Positions 44,601-55,775 of a stretch of 64,000 nucleotides of DNA are shown piece after piece. Origin of the DNA: Climacium dendroides (Eukaryota > Streptophyta > Bryopsida > Hypnales > Climaciaceae); the NCBI GenBank assembly GCA_950106755.1, contig OX467092.1, forward strand, positions 27,356,582-27,420,581, read 5' to 3'. Every line of letters begins with the position of its first letter. Position 1 is the first letter of the stretch. A program made the position numbers and the translations under genes. The notes under the pieces are model-generated. The model did no database searches. It was not told where the DNA came from and saw nothing but the letters and a program-made list of their open reading frames with translations.

Positions 44601-46160
44601 ACAACCGCGTATTAGCTTTTCTAGCCATGGTATAGACTCACCCTTGATTCCTCTCCTCATTTTTTCTGTCCAATCATTAGGTGCCTACAGGTAATGGATA
44701 AGTTTGCTTGTTCAATTTTGATGCCTACTGACCCTATGCTTCTGTCTTTATCTATGTCATGTAATACTCTTCAAGCATATGTATTGATGTATTCTAAACT
44801 CGTTTTTGTAGCATTCCGCTGACAAGGACCGGCATTTCAATGGAGCATTGAGTACACAATCAGCTGTGGACTTGATGTTTGTCGATGTACCCGAGGGGTT
44901 GCATGTTCCAACTATCTCCGCCCCCCCTGGACGTATTCCAAAGTGGAATGAGTTCCACGAACAATGGCTGGTACCTATATTTGACTTTGCGGAACAATAC
45001 CTGCACGATACTGGAGCTCTCATTGTCATGTATCCAGCCCCCTCAAAGTAGCACCTCAGCCACCTCCGCAGATGCTGTGAAGAATACAAGTTCAAAATAC
45101 TTCTAACTTGGTTCAGGATGAACCATCTTCACTTAACATCACCGGCGGATCCTACAAAGACGGTACTTCACTAGGACACTCTCTTCAGTATATTTGCATG
45201 TCTTCCATGTTGTTCTACATATGGAGTCTCACCAAATTGGGTTTGTTTTTCAGACCATGCGATTTGCTATATCTCTTGTGGTTCGGCAATGGGGGCCAAG
45301 GATGGAGTCTCACTTCCCATTTCAGTTCGTTCCTTCTCATGAAGCCGTTGGGGTCAATGTCACACGAGATGACATATTACAAAACTTCTGCAACAGAGAG
45401 GATGTATCCATGAATGGGAACCGGCCTTGGCGTGGACCTCGTGAGAAGGCAAGGCAATTCATGTAGATGCTAGTGGAGGCATGTTCTCAGCCAGGGGATG
45501 TTGTTGTGGATTGCACTGCAGCAACAGGTGAGTCATGATACACTGTTGAAATTTTTGTGGCAAACTTTTTGATTAATTTTGTAAATCTCGTTCATCATTT
45601 TGAAACATTCATATTTTGTACAGGTGCATGCATTCAAGCTTGCCGTGCAACACGTCGGCATATTTTAGCGTTTGAGGATGTCAAGGCTATTTTTGATGCC
45701 CTCATTGCCCCTGCTATGCGTGCTAGCGTTGTTAATCAGCCCAATCCGCCTCAAAATTCTGGTCCTATTGATCTTGAAGAGGATGACGTACCTGTTCAAC
45801 GTGTCGTGAGGACATCACGATTCAGTAAGTAAGTTTTGAATTATTGATGTTGATTTTTTGTATTTGCGGAATACCTTAGTCCTTTGATCTAACATTTCTT
45901 CTACTGGATGTTCTAGGCCAACCCAAGATGTGAGAGCTGTCCCGTTCTTTGCAAACCGCAATTTCTTTCCTAGTCTTCCTAAACCATATCAATTACCGGT
46001 TTATGCTGAGGCAATTTCTAGGGATTTAGTTGCCCTTAATCCTAGGCCAACATCTAGAGCACGATCGGTAGATCCCAGAGTTCTCGAACTTGTAGATGAT
46101 CGTGCTGGACACTCTGATTCACAGACCTCAAATAGTGACGGCAGTTCAGCATCAGCATAG
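41689..46160 (+). pseudogene. ParB-like / beta-class DNA-methyltransferase-like fusion gene, OUTER copy
   Basis: Ten exons: 41689-42347, 42472-42661, 42768-42962, 43050-43265, 43416-43651, 43972-44629, 44812-45162, 45254-45527, 45624-45828 and 45917-46160, giving 1,076 codons. All introns are GT-AG, and exons 2-5 have exactly the same lengths as in INNER (190, 195, 216, 236). The ParB-like domain covers about residues 78-205 with FFVCDGNHKRIAW (DGNH 171-174). A Lys/Glu-rich region with GTKRKAES lies in exon 6. Motif-IV position: DLMFVDVPEG (about 743-747 for DVPEG). Motif-I position: PGDVVVDCTAATG (about 921-927), preceded by REKARQFM, which fits the usual KP-x-xLL helix. Stops: TAG 42473, TGA about 43543, TAG about 44042, TAG 45049 and TAG about 45464. 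Five stops make it a clear pseudogene. Start ATG at 41689 is a guess; an upstream exon is possible. Confidence 0.75.
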
Positions 46161-47879
46161 TCCACCTAGGGTACAAGCTGTACATCAGCCCCTACTTTTT
46201 CTCGTCCTGCAGAGTCAAAATCATTACCATATATGACACTGTTGTTGGTATTCTATCTAGTGTGCTATGTTCACGGCATTCTACTATCTCTTCCATTTGA
46301 TGATCTCTAGAACTATTACATTTTGGTATTATTGAATGAATCCGATCCAAAAACAGAAATTGGATTTTGTGCAAGGCCCCCTCCACTCCCCTCCCATCTG
46401 CCTCTTAGCACTGAGAGGCTCCTCATGGGCCACAGAGCTATGCATCTTTAAACACAATGACGGGCACCATATAAGAACCAAGACTATCAGAATTCCAACA
46501 CCATTGGGCTATAAAACAATCCCATACAAAAAAGGAGAGAAAGCTTTTGGGTATACAAGGTTTACATATGTCGCGACCCAAGTGACACCTAACAGCTTCT
46601 AGCAGCTCACTAGGTTCAGTCCAACTCACTTATAGCGTCACTTGGTCACCAACTGCCTAACACTGCACATGCCAAGCACACACAGTGTTAGCCCCCATTT
46701 CCAACTCAGTTTGCCAAGTCCCAGTCACCGGGACTACTAGCACACACTCCCATCGTGACATCGGGCATGTCACTTAGTAACATGTGGCGGAACTTCCACC
46801 TTAATGTGCAAGGACCCATGGTGGCACTACTCACCATGGTCCTAACCGCCCTTGAGTGTCACCCCACTCTATGCTAGTCCTTTTTGCATTTGCTACTCAT
46901 CCACTAGAGGTAACCGGCACTCACAACTCGGGACACATCCAAGGAGGCCTAGCAAGGAGCGGGACTCCACCCAACCGATGCCACGGGACACACACAAGTG
47001 TCCCATGGTGCCTTGAAGTGGTGGTGAAGTCACCACCACCAACCATAAGTCACTGGAACTCACCAAGGCTTCAAGAGGGAGTGAGGAGGGAGACCAACCC
47101 CTCCTATAGTACTCTCTGTGGTATTCGGCAGACCCCCCCCGTCCTAGGTCGAAGGAAGTCCTTGGATAACCTTAGGTTGTGAAAGACCACCCACTTCCAA
47201 CCCAAATCGCCAAGTTACGTCACCGTTTGGGCTCCCGAACTTCCAACCGGCGTAACTTTGCGCTCAGAGCTCCAAATCCAACATGCGAGCCCATTTTAGA
47301 CATCTACGCAACGAGTAAATGCCGATGGACTGCTCACTCGTCCCATTTGGACAAGTTCTTACAAAGTTATGGCCCTCTAAAGATTCGGATGCACCGGGGG
47401 AGGCGTCACGCCTTCACCACGGCTCTTCTTTTGGCCATAACTTTTGACTCATGTCTTAGAACCTCGTAATGCTTGTCATTCTAGGTTCCTTGTGTTCATA
47501 GTTTTCCAATGATATGCCACATGCCATACTTTGTTGTGGGCTTCATTGAAAACCCCTCACACCTAACCCTCAAGTGTCCCGGCGCCCCCGGGACCCAGTC
47601 AACTTTGAGCGGCCATAACTTTTCGCTCACAACTCCAAATTGCGCGTTCTTTACGCCATTAGAAGCGTATTGTCAAGAGATTTCCAAGCATGTGTGGAAA
47701 TCTCATGTTCACATCAAAACCAGGGTGCTATTGCGCCCTATTTGATCGGGAGTCTCTTCATTCTCCCTACCTAGTCTATTGCAAGGCTTGGGAAGTCACC
47801 CCCAAGGTCCCCCTTGCGCAGTAAGGTTCATTTGGGCACCCCAAGTAGATAGGGGCGTGACAACATAGGAAGATGGCGT

Positions 47880-48140
47880 GTATGAGAGGGGCAAAGGAGG
47901 CTACGGAAGGAATGAAGAAGGGAGGGGAGGGCAAGAGGGGAAGGGAGGGGAGGGGAGGAGAAGGGAGGGGAAGGGAGGGGAAGGAAGGGGAAGGGAGGGA
48001 GAAAGGAGGGGAAGGGAGGGAGAAAGGAGGGGAAGGGGGGAGGGGAGGAGAAAAGAAGGGAGGAGAAGGGGAAGGCAAGGAGGTAGGGGAGGGGAGGGGA
48101 AAAGAGGCGAGGAGAATGGAGGGGAAGGGAGAAAGGAGGG
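47880..48140 (+). repeat. Purine-rich GGGAGGGGAA-type microsatellite
   Basis: About 260 bp almost wholly of G and A with GGGAGG, GGGAAGG and GGAGAAAG words. It creates a Gly/Glu/Arg ORF on one strand that is not a gene. G-quadruplex or triplex formation is possible. Confidence 0.85.
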
Positions 48141-48369
48141 CTACTACCAACAATGAAATCAATGGTTCACCACTTTTCTCCAAGATTGCTGAAGATATCT
48201 CTTGTCAATTGTCTCATGTCATGATTCTTGACCCTATAAATTTCTTACCTTTTCTACACAGTTCAAAGCTATTTAGTATTATATTGTATTGTTCAATGGT
48301 AAAGAGCGCTCTTCTATATTGTTTTGTACTGTTCTCCAGAGCTTCACGTCGTTCCACTATATTCAATTC

Positions 48370-48660
48370 ATATTTTCATCCTCATTCATCCATTGTTTTT
48401 CATCCACATTCATTTAATGTTTTTCATCCACATTCATTTAATGTTTTTCATCCACATTCATTTAATGTTTTCATCCACATTCATTTAATGTTTTTCATCC
48501 ACATTCATTTAATGTTTTTCATCCTCATTCATCCAATGATTTTCATCCACATTCATCCAATGTTTTCATCCACATTCATTTAATGTTTTCCATCCTCATT
48601 CATCTAACGTGTTTCATCTATTTTTTCATCTACATTCATCCATATTTTTTATCCATCCTT
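48370..48660 (+). repeat. 24-25 bp minisatellite (TTTTCATCCACATTCATTTAAT)
   Basis: About ten tandem copies with small variants, e.g. CATCCTCATTCATCCAATG. Periodic peptides in the ORFs here (HPHSFNVF) simply reflect the 24-bp unit. Confidence 0.85.
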
Positions 48661-48849
48661 ACCTCAAACTTAATCCAACCACATTCGTTCATTTTCCCTA
48701 AACCCTTAAAATTGCTTTCATTTGTCTCGATTAGGCAATCATGATGAACTTTCATCCTTTTTTCAACTAATGTTGTCCTTTTCCCATCCTATTTTTCACA
48801 TCTTTTTTCTTTTTTCTTACAACATTATTGCTCCCCATTCACTAATCCC

Positions 48850-48899
48850 CGCTTCCCGCTCGCCGCTCGTTGCTCCCCGCTCGCATACCAGCATTCCCC
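48850..48899 (-). repeat. OUTER right terminal inverted repeat and GAGC repeats
   Basis: Read on the minus strand: GGGAATGCTGGTATGCGAGC, then GGGGAGC, ACGAGC, GGCGAGC and GGGAAGC. It mirrors the left end at 13215-13290. Confidence 0.65.
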
Positions 48900-48911
48900 A
48901 CTAAAGGCCCA
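48899..48911 (+). repeat. Region containing the target duplication of OUTER, right copy
   Basis: CACTAAAGGCCCA, identical to 13204-13216. E3 continues to the right (CTTAGAGTAAACCGC). Confidence 0.75.
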
Positions 48912-51900
48912 CTTAGAGTAAACCGCTTCGGAATCGTTCCCACAAGGACTCAAGGCTCACAGATCCATAGGCTAATTCGATCTAAATTTTCACTTTCTCC
49001 CCCACTTACTGATTCGGACTATAGGTCCGGTTCGGCCACTAGTGCCGGATGGGTTCCGGAAAAGTCCGGAAACCATTCAGTTGCCCCTTCTGGGATCCCT
49101 GGGTTTAGGTGACGAGTAGCCAGATCCACCGTCCGGATGTTTACCGTGTCTGGAAACACTGACTCTCCCTCTTTCTCTGCTAATACTAACTTGACTTCAG
49201 GGACCGGAAGTATCCTACTGTTCCGTCACCTCACAAATCCAGAATACTTACCGGACCAGGTCACGTAGGGACGGTCAAGGACTACAACAACATTCTAGCA
49301 TCAACCCGACACTGAGCCTCCCATCGACCCGGTGGATATCCTCGCACTTTCTTGGGCGTTACACCAGGGCTTTGACTCCGTCTATGGGGAATTCCGGCAT
49401 CCGGAATTCGGGCACGTCTTGCAAACTCCCTTCCACGGAAGTTGCTAGCAACCTCTCAGATACCTTCACACCTAAGGCCGTATCCTACCTTCTGGATATA
49501 CCGGCATCTAGGCAGGTAGTACATTAACACTATTGTCGGAACAATCCGGCCGATCTCCCCATCAATCTAGTGACGTCCGGAAACCACTCACAATTGAAAG
49601 TTGACTCTTACTAGTCAAGGTAAGTTCTCAGCATCCAGAAAAGGCACGAATGGACTCACAACCCCACAAGTATGCACCAAATACAAGAAGGAAGAGAATG
49701 GAAAGCCTCCAAACGCTTGAATTAAGCTCAAAAGGTACAAACTAAAAATAGTGGGATGAATGTGAATGACCACAAAGGTCCATCAAAACCTAACTTATAC
49801 TAATACTAATATCATCTCAAAAATCCCACAAAACATTCCTATTGATCCGCTAGATTTTCAGTAATCTACTAGATCCTATTTTTCCGGCTTTGACGGCCGG
49901 ACTCCGGTACTGTCACAAGTATGTACAAAATTGCCCCCTATTCCCCTACATCCTTATCCTTGGGAGGAATAAGGTCCTTTAACAAGTCAAGGTTTATCTA
50001 CTTCTGGCTACTCCTGGGAGAAAACAAATCAGGGCCCCTTACTCCCCAACTTGGATCTCCCACGATATTGGTTCCTCTGTCTACACTCCGGATTCCGACT
50101 ATCGGAACTTCCGGACTTCCTCGGGAATCTTTCCGGGTCTGTTTGTGGCGGGGAGAAGACTGTACCAACCAAGTCCCCCAAGTCTCCGGAGGAGTAATTG
50201 TAAGGTCGATGATCGGGGTCTCTGGGAGGAGGTCCTCACTACCTTTCGGTACCACGGCACCCCAATCCACTCCTTTTGGTCTCTCCGGCGGTGGTGAAAG
50301 TTTCGGAACAGGCGGTACCACTGGCAATACTTCTATAACAAAAAATTCCGGAACATGACCTTCTGGAACTGTCAAGGCATGTACGGGAGAGGAAGGAGGA
50401 GTTACCGGATTTGGCCCTACTAGGGCCAAATACTCCACCATGTCCCGCATCTCGGCTTGCGATGCATCCATCCGTCTTGCCTACTCTAGTAAACACTTGA
50501 CAATGGGCACCCGACTCGAGCTTATGCTACGTCAAAGTTGACCTCGAACAACCGGACTTTGTTGATGTAGTCCGCTGGAACTTCCAAAGAACTTCGGAGC
50601 TGGGTCACACCCCGGCACAGTGCCTCTATTTGCCGGCAGTGCTCTTCTTCCACGACTCTGGCCTTCTCTTGGGCTGTTTGTAGATCACTCTCCAACCTGA
50701 CACAAATAGACTCTGACTCTTAGGCTCGTTCCAACAAAGTCCGTTTTCCCACTCGTAAAACGCCCGCCTCCGTCACCAATTTCTTTTGCTCCTCTACCAG
50801 GAGGGCGTTTTGTTTCTCCACCACCACCAAAGCGTCCGTCCTCCGAAAGATGGCGTTCCGGTCGATCAGTGCCATCTTCCGGCACACCCGTTTGAGAGTC
50901 CCCTCATAGTTTTGGAGAATCTTCATGATGTCTTCTATCTGATACACGATGTGCTGGGCCAATTCTGAAATGTCCTCAAAGGGCGACCCCCCTAGTCGGA
51001 GCTCAGTCCTCTCTTCCTCCTCTTCCTCCGTAAGTCTAGTCCGGGAGGGTCCGGCCTCAGTCTGAGCGGGACCAGCTTCCGGCTGAGAAGGTCCGGCCTC
51101 TTGCGGAGAAGGTCCGACTTCTTCTTTCCGATCCGAAGCTCCCTCCTCCACTTGTTTTGGCGCGGAAGGATCCTCCGTTGGCATTACCAGTGGAGTCACC
51201 TACCGCCAGGACTTCTTCGTCAAAGGAGTAGGCAGCTCCTCGTCCTTCGTCTCCTCGTCATCCGGTCCTTCCCGGGGAGAGGGTTCTTCTCTTCCATACT
51301 TCTGGAGCTGAACCAACTCTTGATAAGCGTCCTCCTCGTTCGTCTTGAGTAGGGAGTGGTGGGAATACAGGTGGGAGACATAAGCCGGAAGAGGGCTCCC
51401 ACCCTTCTTCCCCTGCCGGAAGGAACGCACAAGGTCCCCTACCAATTCGAAGATGACAAAGGCCCAATCCATCATCAACTTCCCTTGAAGACTCCCTAGG
51501 ATGGTGGAAGCCACCTTGGCCACCACTCGCCTTGGCTTGGTCGGGTGAAAGATAGGGTTGAGAAACACTACCACATCCCAATATTTCGGCTTTACTAGGT
51601 CTGAAACCTGGTGACCATCCTTTGGGTTTGCTGGCGCTTGGAACTCGCCCTCCATGCACTCTTGGTTCTTTTCCATGACCTTGTTCGGCGCCATCCGGAA
51701 CTCGTAGACAGCTCTCCGCTCATTGATCGTCCACAGTTCCAGCTTCGCCCGGAGGGTGGTATTCAAGATACTGCTTTCCGGTCGAAGCAAATCCGCCACC
51801 AAACTCTCCTCACGGATGCCCCAGGGGACATCCATCAAACCCTCATACTCCATGTTGGTGAGGTTCTGTCGTAGGCGCTCCAACCGGACCTCATTGGTTG

Positions 51901-52334
51901 GAATTTCTGGCACCACCCGCATTAACGGAATTGCCTTCGACCGGGGTGGTGGCACTAGAATCGCCTCGTCTGAGTCCTCCGGCTCCTCCCTCAGCCTATG
52001 CTGGCTCGCTCTAGAAGACATTGCTCTTACAAGGGACCTTGCACAAGCTCTCCCTATCCCTCTTGCTCACAAAAGATCACTCCGGAATACCTTGCATGAT
52101 TGCAACTCACATAGTCCCTCAATCTACCGGAAATTTTTAAGAGTTGGAAAGGCGGAAAACGCAGATGTAAGGAAATAAGAAGGCAACCATGCCTTCCGCC
52201 GGCTACAGTTCTCTTCTTATACTGGCCAGACAGATGGATGGTTGGACGAGAGTACGGGATAGGTTTTGGCGGCAAAACCTAACCCTAGTACGGATCCGGT
52301 TTCCGATTTTTAGGGCTGGCGCCGTCATAACACT
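48900..52334 (-). mobile_element. E3: main part of the minus-strand family A element
   Basis: Colinear with E1 and E2 in reverse: from the AAAGGCC near the 3' end, through the coding part, to the TATA box (52216-52221) and the GGATCCGG/GGCGCC leader. It stops at ATGACGGCGCC (52334), lacking the first ~210-230 bp that E1 and E2 have. The missing 3' end is at 13157-13214. Its proteins are more diverged from E1 and E2 than those are from each other, so E3 looks like an older copy or subfamily. Confidence 0.75.
49998..52021 (-). pseudogene. Gag-like protein of E3
   Basis: ATG at 52021 (MSSRASQHRLREEPEDSDE). The first 273 codons are open (52021-51200) and include PWGIREESLV, ERRAVYEFRM, EGEFQAPANPKDG, NPIFHPTKPRRVV and LPAYVSHLYSHHSLL, the best-preserved N-terminal domain of family A here. 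After a TAG the same frame continues (51199-50720) with a repeated AGPSQPEAGPAQTEAGPS stretch and the coiled coil, and a last open part (50471-49998) carries IDLTITPPE and the C-terminal tail. At least three stops are present. Confidence 0.6.
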
Positions 52335-52517
52335 ATATTCATTAAAATGAGAGATTTCCAGAGAATTGAAAGATTAAAAAATCACAATTGTTTATGAATA
52401 CACAAATATTGGAGCATGGTAGAAGAGTGAAAAGCAATAAACTTATACAAATAGCACAAATGCAGGTGCAAGTTCCTTTCAAAACCAATGCACTTTATAG
52501 GAAATAGCCATCACATA
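52335..52517. other. Short spacer between E3 and E4
   Basis: 183 bp. It begins TATTCATTAAAATGAGAG, and a near-identical TATTCATTAAATTGAGAG lies on the other side of E4 at about 55783. No gene. Confidence 0.6.
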
Positions 52518-55500
52518 TGTCGTACGTGTAGTTAGTCGTAAGTATCCTTACAATGACAAATTGTTGCAAGATGACACGAATTATCGTTCCAGGGAACTTC
52601 TAGTATGATATCGATTGGATTAGAAGTATCCGGATTGTGACTACTCACTTAATCCCCCTTATTTCACTTCCCTACCTCATTCCGGAAACTTAGTACATTC
52701 CAGATTCCGTTCCGGATCCGAACACACCCGGAACTGAGTTTCGTCTTTCTTCTGTTATTAGTTTTTTGTTGCCTCAGTTTTACCCTCAGAGGGTTCGCCC
52801 TTGATCTAGAAAGGGGTGGGGAATCACCACTTGTGTGACTAACCTTTCTACATCCAAATCCTAACTAACAACACACCCAAGACAACATAGTTGTAGGAGG
52901 AGGGAGGAGTATTCTCTCACAGTTTCCGGATTGGCCGATCCGGAAGCAGGTCACATAAAGAAATTCTCACACCTCTCTTAGTACAACGACGGATCCGAAC
53001 TCATAAACCCAAGGGAGTAAAGTTTCAAGGAGAAGACAATGTACCAAGGGGGAGGTTGGTAGACCTTCCGGAGTAGCGGGAGTTCCTTTCCTCTCGCGGT
53101 TGCTTATCTCCGTACAGAACCCTCCTAGTTCTGGACTCGCAGGGACCTCTACCTTCTTATCCGGGTTGCCGTTCCGGCAATTTAAAGGCATGTAACGCTC
53201 ACACTCCCTTACTCAGCTTGCATTCCTTCTGACTAGCTCAACCTCCAAGAGATCCGTAGCTCAAGATCCGGATTCCTCTACTCCCTCCCTTCTCTTTCTC
53301 CAGTACAAGGATACAACACACATGAATACACTTAACCAAAGACTCTGTCTAGTAAGCAAAATGCAGCTAGAGGCACCCTGGCTGACTTAGATTAAGAAAA
53401 GAAAATTGTAATACATACATGAAAGCACTAAGATGGAATGGAATAGAATGACAGACCACTAACTTGCCTGCCCTTAAAATACTAACACAAAAACCGAAAG
53501 TCAACTTCTAAAAGCCTGAAAAGGAAACCCGGAAATCCAGGCAACCAATCACTGAACCTTCAAAATATCCAGAAAGGCTAATAACTACCGTCCGAGATTG
53601 CCGAATTTTCGTACTATCCGCCTAAGATTCCGGAAAGTGGTCCCATGCTCGGAAACCCGATCTGGATCCTATACTACTTATCCTACAAATTCTAATGCTT
53701 TTGGCTTCCATCTTTTCCTTGAGCGGCTCCCTGCTTGACTGTTTGGCGTCCTTTTCGTATTTTTAGTTGGCGTCGTTTTCGCTGTTGCTCGAGTCTGGTT
53801 ATGGCGCGTTGCGGGAGACGGATCGTTGTCTTCTTCAGTTCCGAAAGTGGAGTGGGCACTCTCCTCCTCAGAGTCTTCGATGACTTGAACTTCCTTCTCC
53901 TTTTTTGGCGGTGTATCCTCCAATGTTGCAAGTTCGCTTCTCTTTTTCGGTGTGGTTTCTTGCATGTGTGAAAACCCTTTCGGATTAGTCCGAGCCGGAT
54001 TGGTCATTCCACTATCCGGTTGATGAGGTCTCCTCTGACTTGCTGTCCTGGAACCTTGAATGTTCCGCTCATCAGATTCAGCATTGTTTGTGACTTGGGA
54101 ACTTCCGGAGTTGAGAATTTGGGTGGTACCGGAACCAATTTCACGCTGGACTCAAGTTCCGGTTCCGAAGCTGGCCTCAAATTCAGCTCCGTCATCCGCA
54201 TCTTGCTGGTGGAAGGCTCGGCTGGCGTGAGTATCCCCCTCAATTCTTCCATTCGAGTTGCACGATCCGGTACCGGTCTCCCTGGAGTACCCGAGACAAA
54301 AGGAAGTTCCAAACAGGTGGAGAAATCCATCACCTGATTTGGATCGATGGCCGCCAATAGCTGCCGGAGCTCCCCAAAAACTTACTCTATCTTCACAGTG
54401 AAGTCCACGAGGATGGTCACTACCTTAGTTCCGGTAATGTGGCCTTCCAATATCAACTTCGAGTCAAACAAAGCAGCTTTCGTGATGACGTCGGCTTTGA
54501 TGTTGACTGCTTCGGATAGATTCTTGATAAGAGAGAGAGATTCTTTCTCTTTCTCTTTTGAAGTTGCCATTTTCCCTTCCGCCCAATTCACTCGGGCCTG
54601 GAGTTGGTTCCGTTCCGCCTCCAACTCCTGAATTCGCTCCTCCCTTCTCTTTAGATCTTCCGGTTTGGGCAGTCGCTTAATAGATTCCACAATCTGATCC
54701 GGTTCCACCTTCAAAACTTCCGCGGTATCTATCACCAAATCCGCCAGGCTGTCGTGGAGTACCTTGGCCTCGCGTATCCACTCGAACCCAGCATTGAAAA
54801 ATGCTGATTTAGTTTCCACTTCCGGTCCTTTGCTGGACTCCCCCATCTCCATCGCCGGTGGCTTGGATCGCGACCTCGGATCGGTTGACTTCCTCTTCTC
54901 GTTCCTCGGATCGGTTAAGTGTTCCTCGGGGGGTTCTTCCGGATCCAACTCGATCGGATTTTCCGCTTCCTCCCCGGAAAGTCCGTATGACAAAATCACC
55001 TTTCCGGTGTCATACTGGATTACTTCCGCTGCACTCAAAAGTTCCTGCTGATGGTACAGATGGAACAAGTAGGTGCTAACTGGACTCGCCTTTGCTCGGG
55101 TCACATGATCCGCTAACTTAGCCACTATCCCGGCTATGACTCTACCCTAGTGCACCACTCGGTTCTCCATAGCCCCGAAAATAGTATTGGCCACCGTAAT
55201 GGTAACCCGTGTAGGTTTTTCCGGATACAAGATGGGAATGAGAAATTCTAGTATCTGCCTATGTCTCTCGTCCTTGCATTCGCTAATAGCGAATCCGTCC
55301 TTAGGGTTTGTAGACCCTGTGAACTTCCCAGCTACAAAACAGTCCGTCCTTGATGCTAATCCGTTCCCGCTCTTCCGGAACTGATAGACATCCGCCCAAA
55401 TGTCCTCGGTCCACGTGACTGGCCGCCCCCTCAAAGTGAGCTCATACTGATTCAAAACACCATGAAGTAGCTTCCGAATCATATCCTCACTTTTGAGGTT

Positions 55501-55775
55501 CCATGGTCGGTGTAGTAGACCGACACACCCTAACTTAGTTAAATCTTCCTCTAACTGCTTGTATAGTTCCAAATTGTCCGAAATGGCCGGAGAGATAACC
55601 CGGGCAGATACCGCTACCTTCCGTACTGGTCCGGATGCCATAAGATCTAAGTCAGGACGAGAGAGAAGTAACCCTACTTCAGTTGCTAACTCACCACTCT
55701 TTCTCTCAACTACTCACACGGACAGTCTCAGAGAAGCAAAATAGGAAAGTGAAGAGGAAAACGCTAGGCAACGTA
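52518..55775 (-). mobile_element. E4: family B element, minus strand, 5'-truncated
   Basis: The 3' terminus is CGTACGACA on the minus strand, at 52518, matching E5. The 5' end breaks off near 55775, about 330 bp short of the start seen in E5. The leader retains GAGAGAAAGAGTGGTGAG...TAGCAAC, as in E5 (GAGAGAAAGAGTAGTGAGATAG). The stretch 52519-53677 is noncoding and TCCGGA-rich. Confidence 0.65.
53678..55641 (-). pseudogene. Gag-like protein of E4
   Basis: ATG at 55641 (MASGPVRKVAVSARVISPAI). The N-terminal domain is open to 55147 (LEEDLTKLGCVGLLHRPW, DIWADVYQFRKSG, ILYPEKPTRVTI) and is then stopped by a TAG where E5 has TGG (HW). The frame continues as 55125-54382 (acidic/basic linker and coiled coil) and, after a TAA, 54357-54004. 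A one-base loss then shifts the last part (54007-53678, MTNPARTNPKGF...) so that the two ORFs overlap as ATGA. It ends with a Lys/Arg-rich tail. Confidence 0.6.

Larger units (their letters stand above)
46161..48849. other. OUTER right noncoding arm
   Basis: No gene recognised. It contains dispersed 'cataacttt...ctcacaactcc' repeats at about 47210-47700, a purine-rich (GGGAGG/GGGAAGG) tract at 47880-48140 and a 24-25 bp minisatellite at 48370-48660. Confidence 0.5.
13215..48899. mobile_element. OUTER element: MULE-like transposon with SWIM transposase and ParB-methyltransferase-like gene
   Basis: The left end CAACGAAGCTAGTATACGAG and the inverted right end GGGAATGCTGGTATGCGAG share GCT(A/G)GTAT(A/G)CGAGCG. 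A 9-10 bp target duplication flanks them inside E3. The span is 35.7 kb. Removing the INNER transposon with one duplication (15,786 bp) and E2 with one duplication (3,702 bp) leaves about 16.2 kb, close to the 15.8 kb INNER element. Contents in order: GAGC-rich subterminal repeats, transposase B (minus), GTGGTC and 180-bp palindromic tandem repeats, an acidic/Cys-rich ORF, the ParB-methyltransferase-like gene (plus), minisatellites, and the right end. Each ORF carries stops, so this copy is not autonomous today. Confidence 0.8.

Noticed and set aside
17156..46160. Stop-codon reassignment or programmed readthrough to explain in-frame stops
   Set aside because: All three stop codons are affected, at different places in each copy, with frameshifts and a broken splice site as well. 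Ordinary decay explains this better.
47873..48583. 236-codon Gly/Glu/Arg then His/Pro-rich ORF
   Set aside because: It is made of a purine microsatellite followed by a 24-bp minisatellite.
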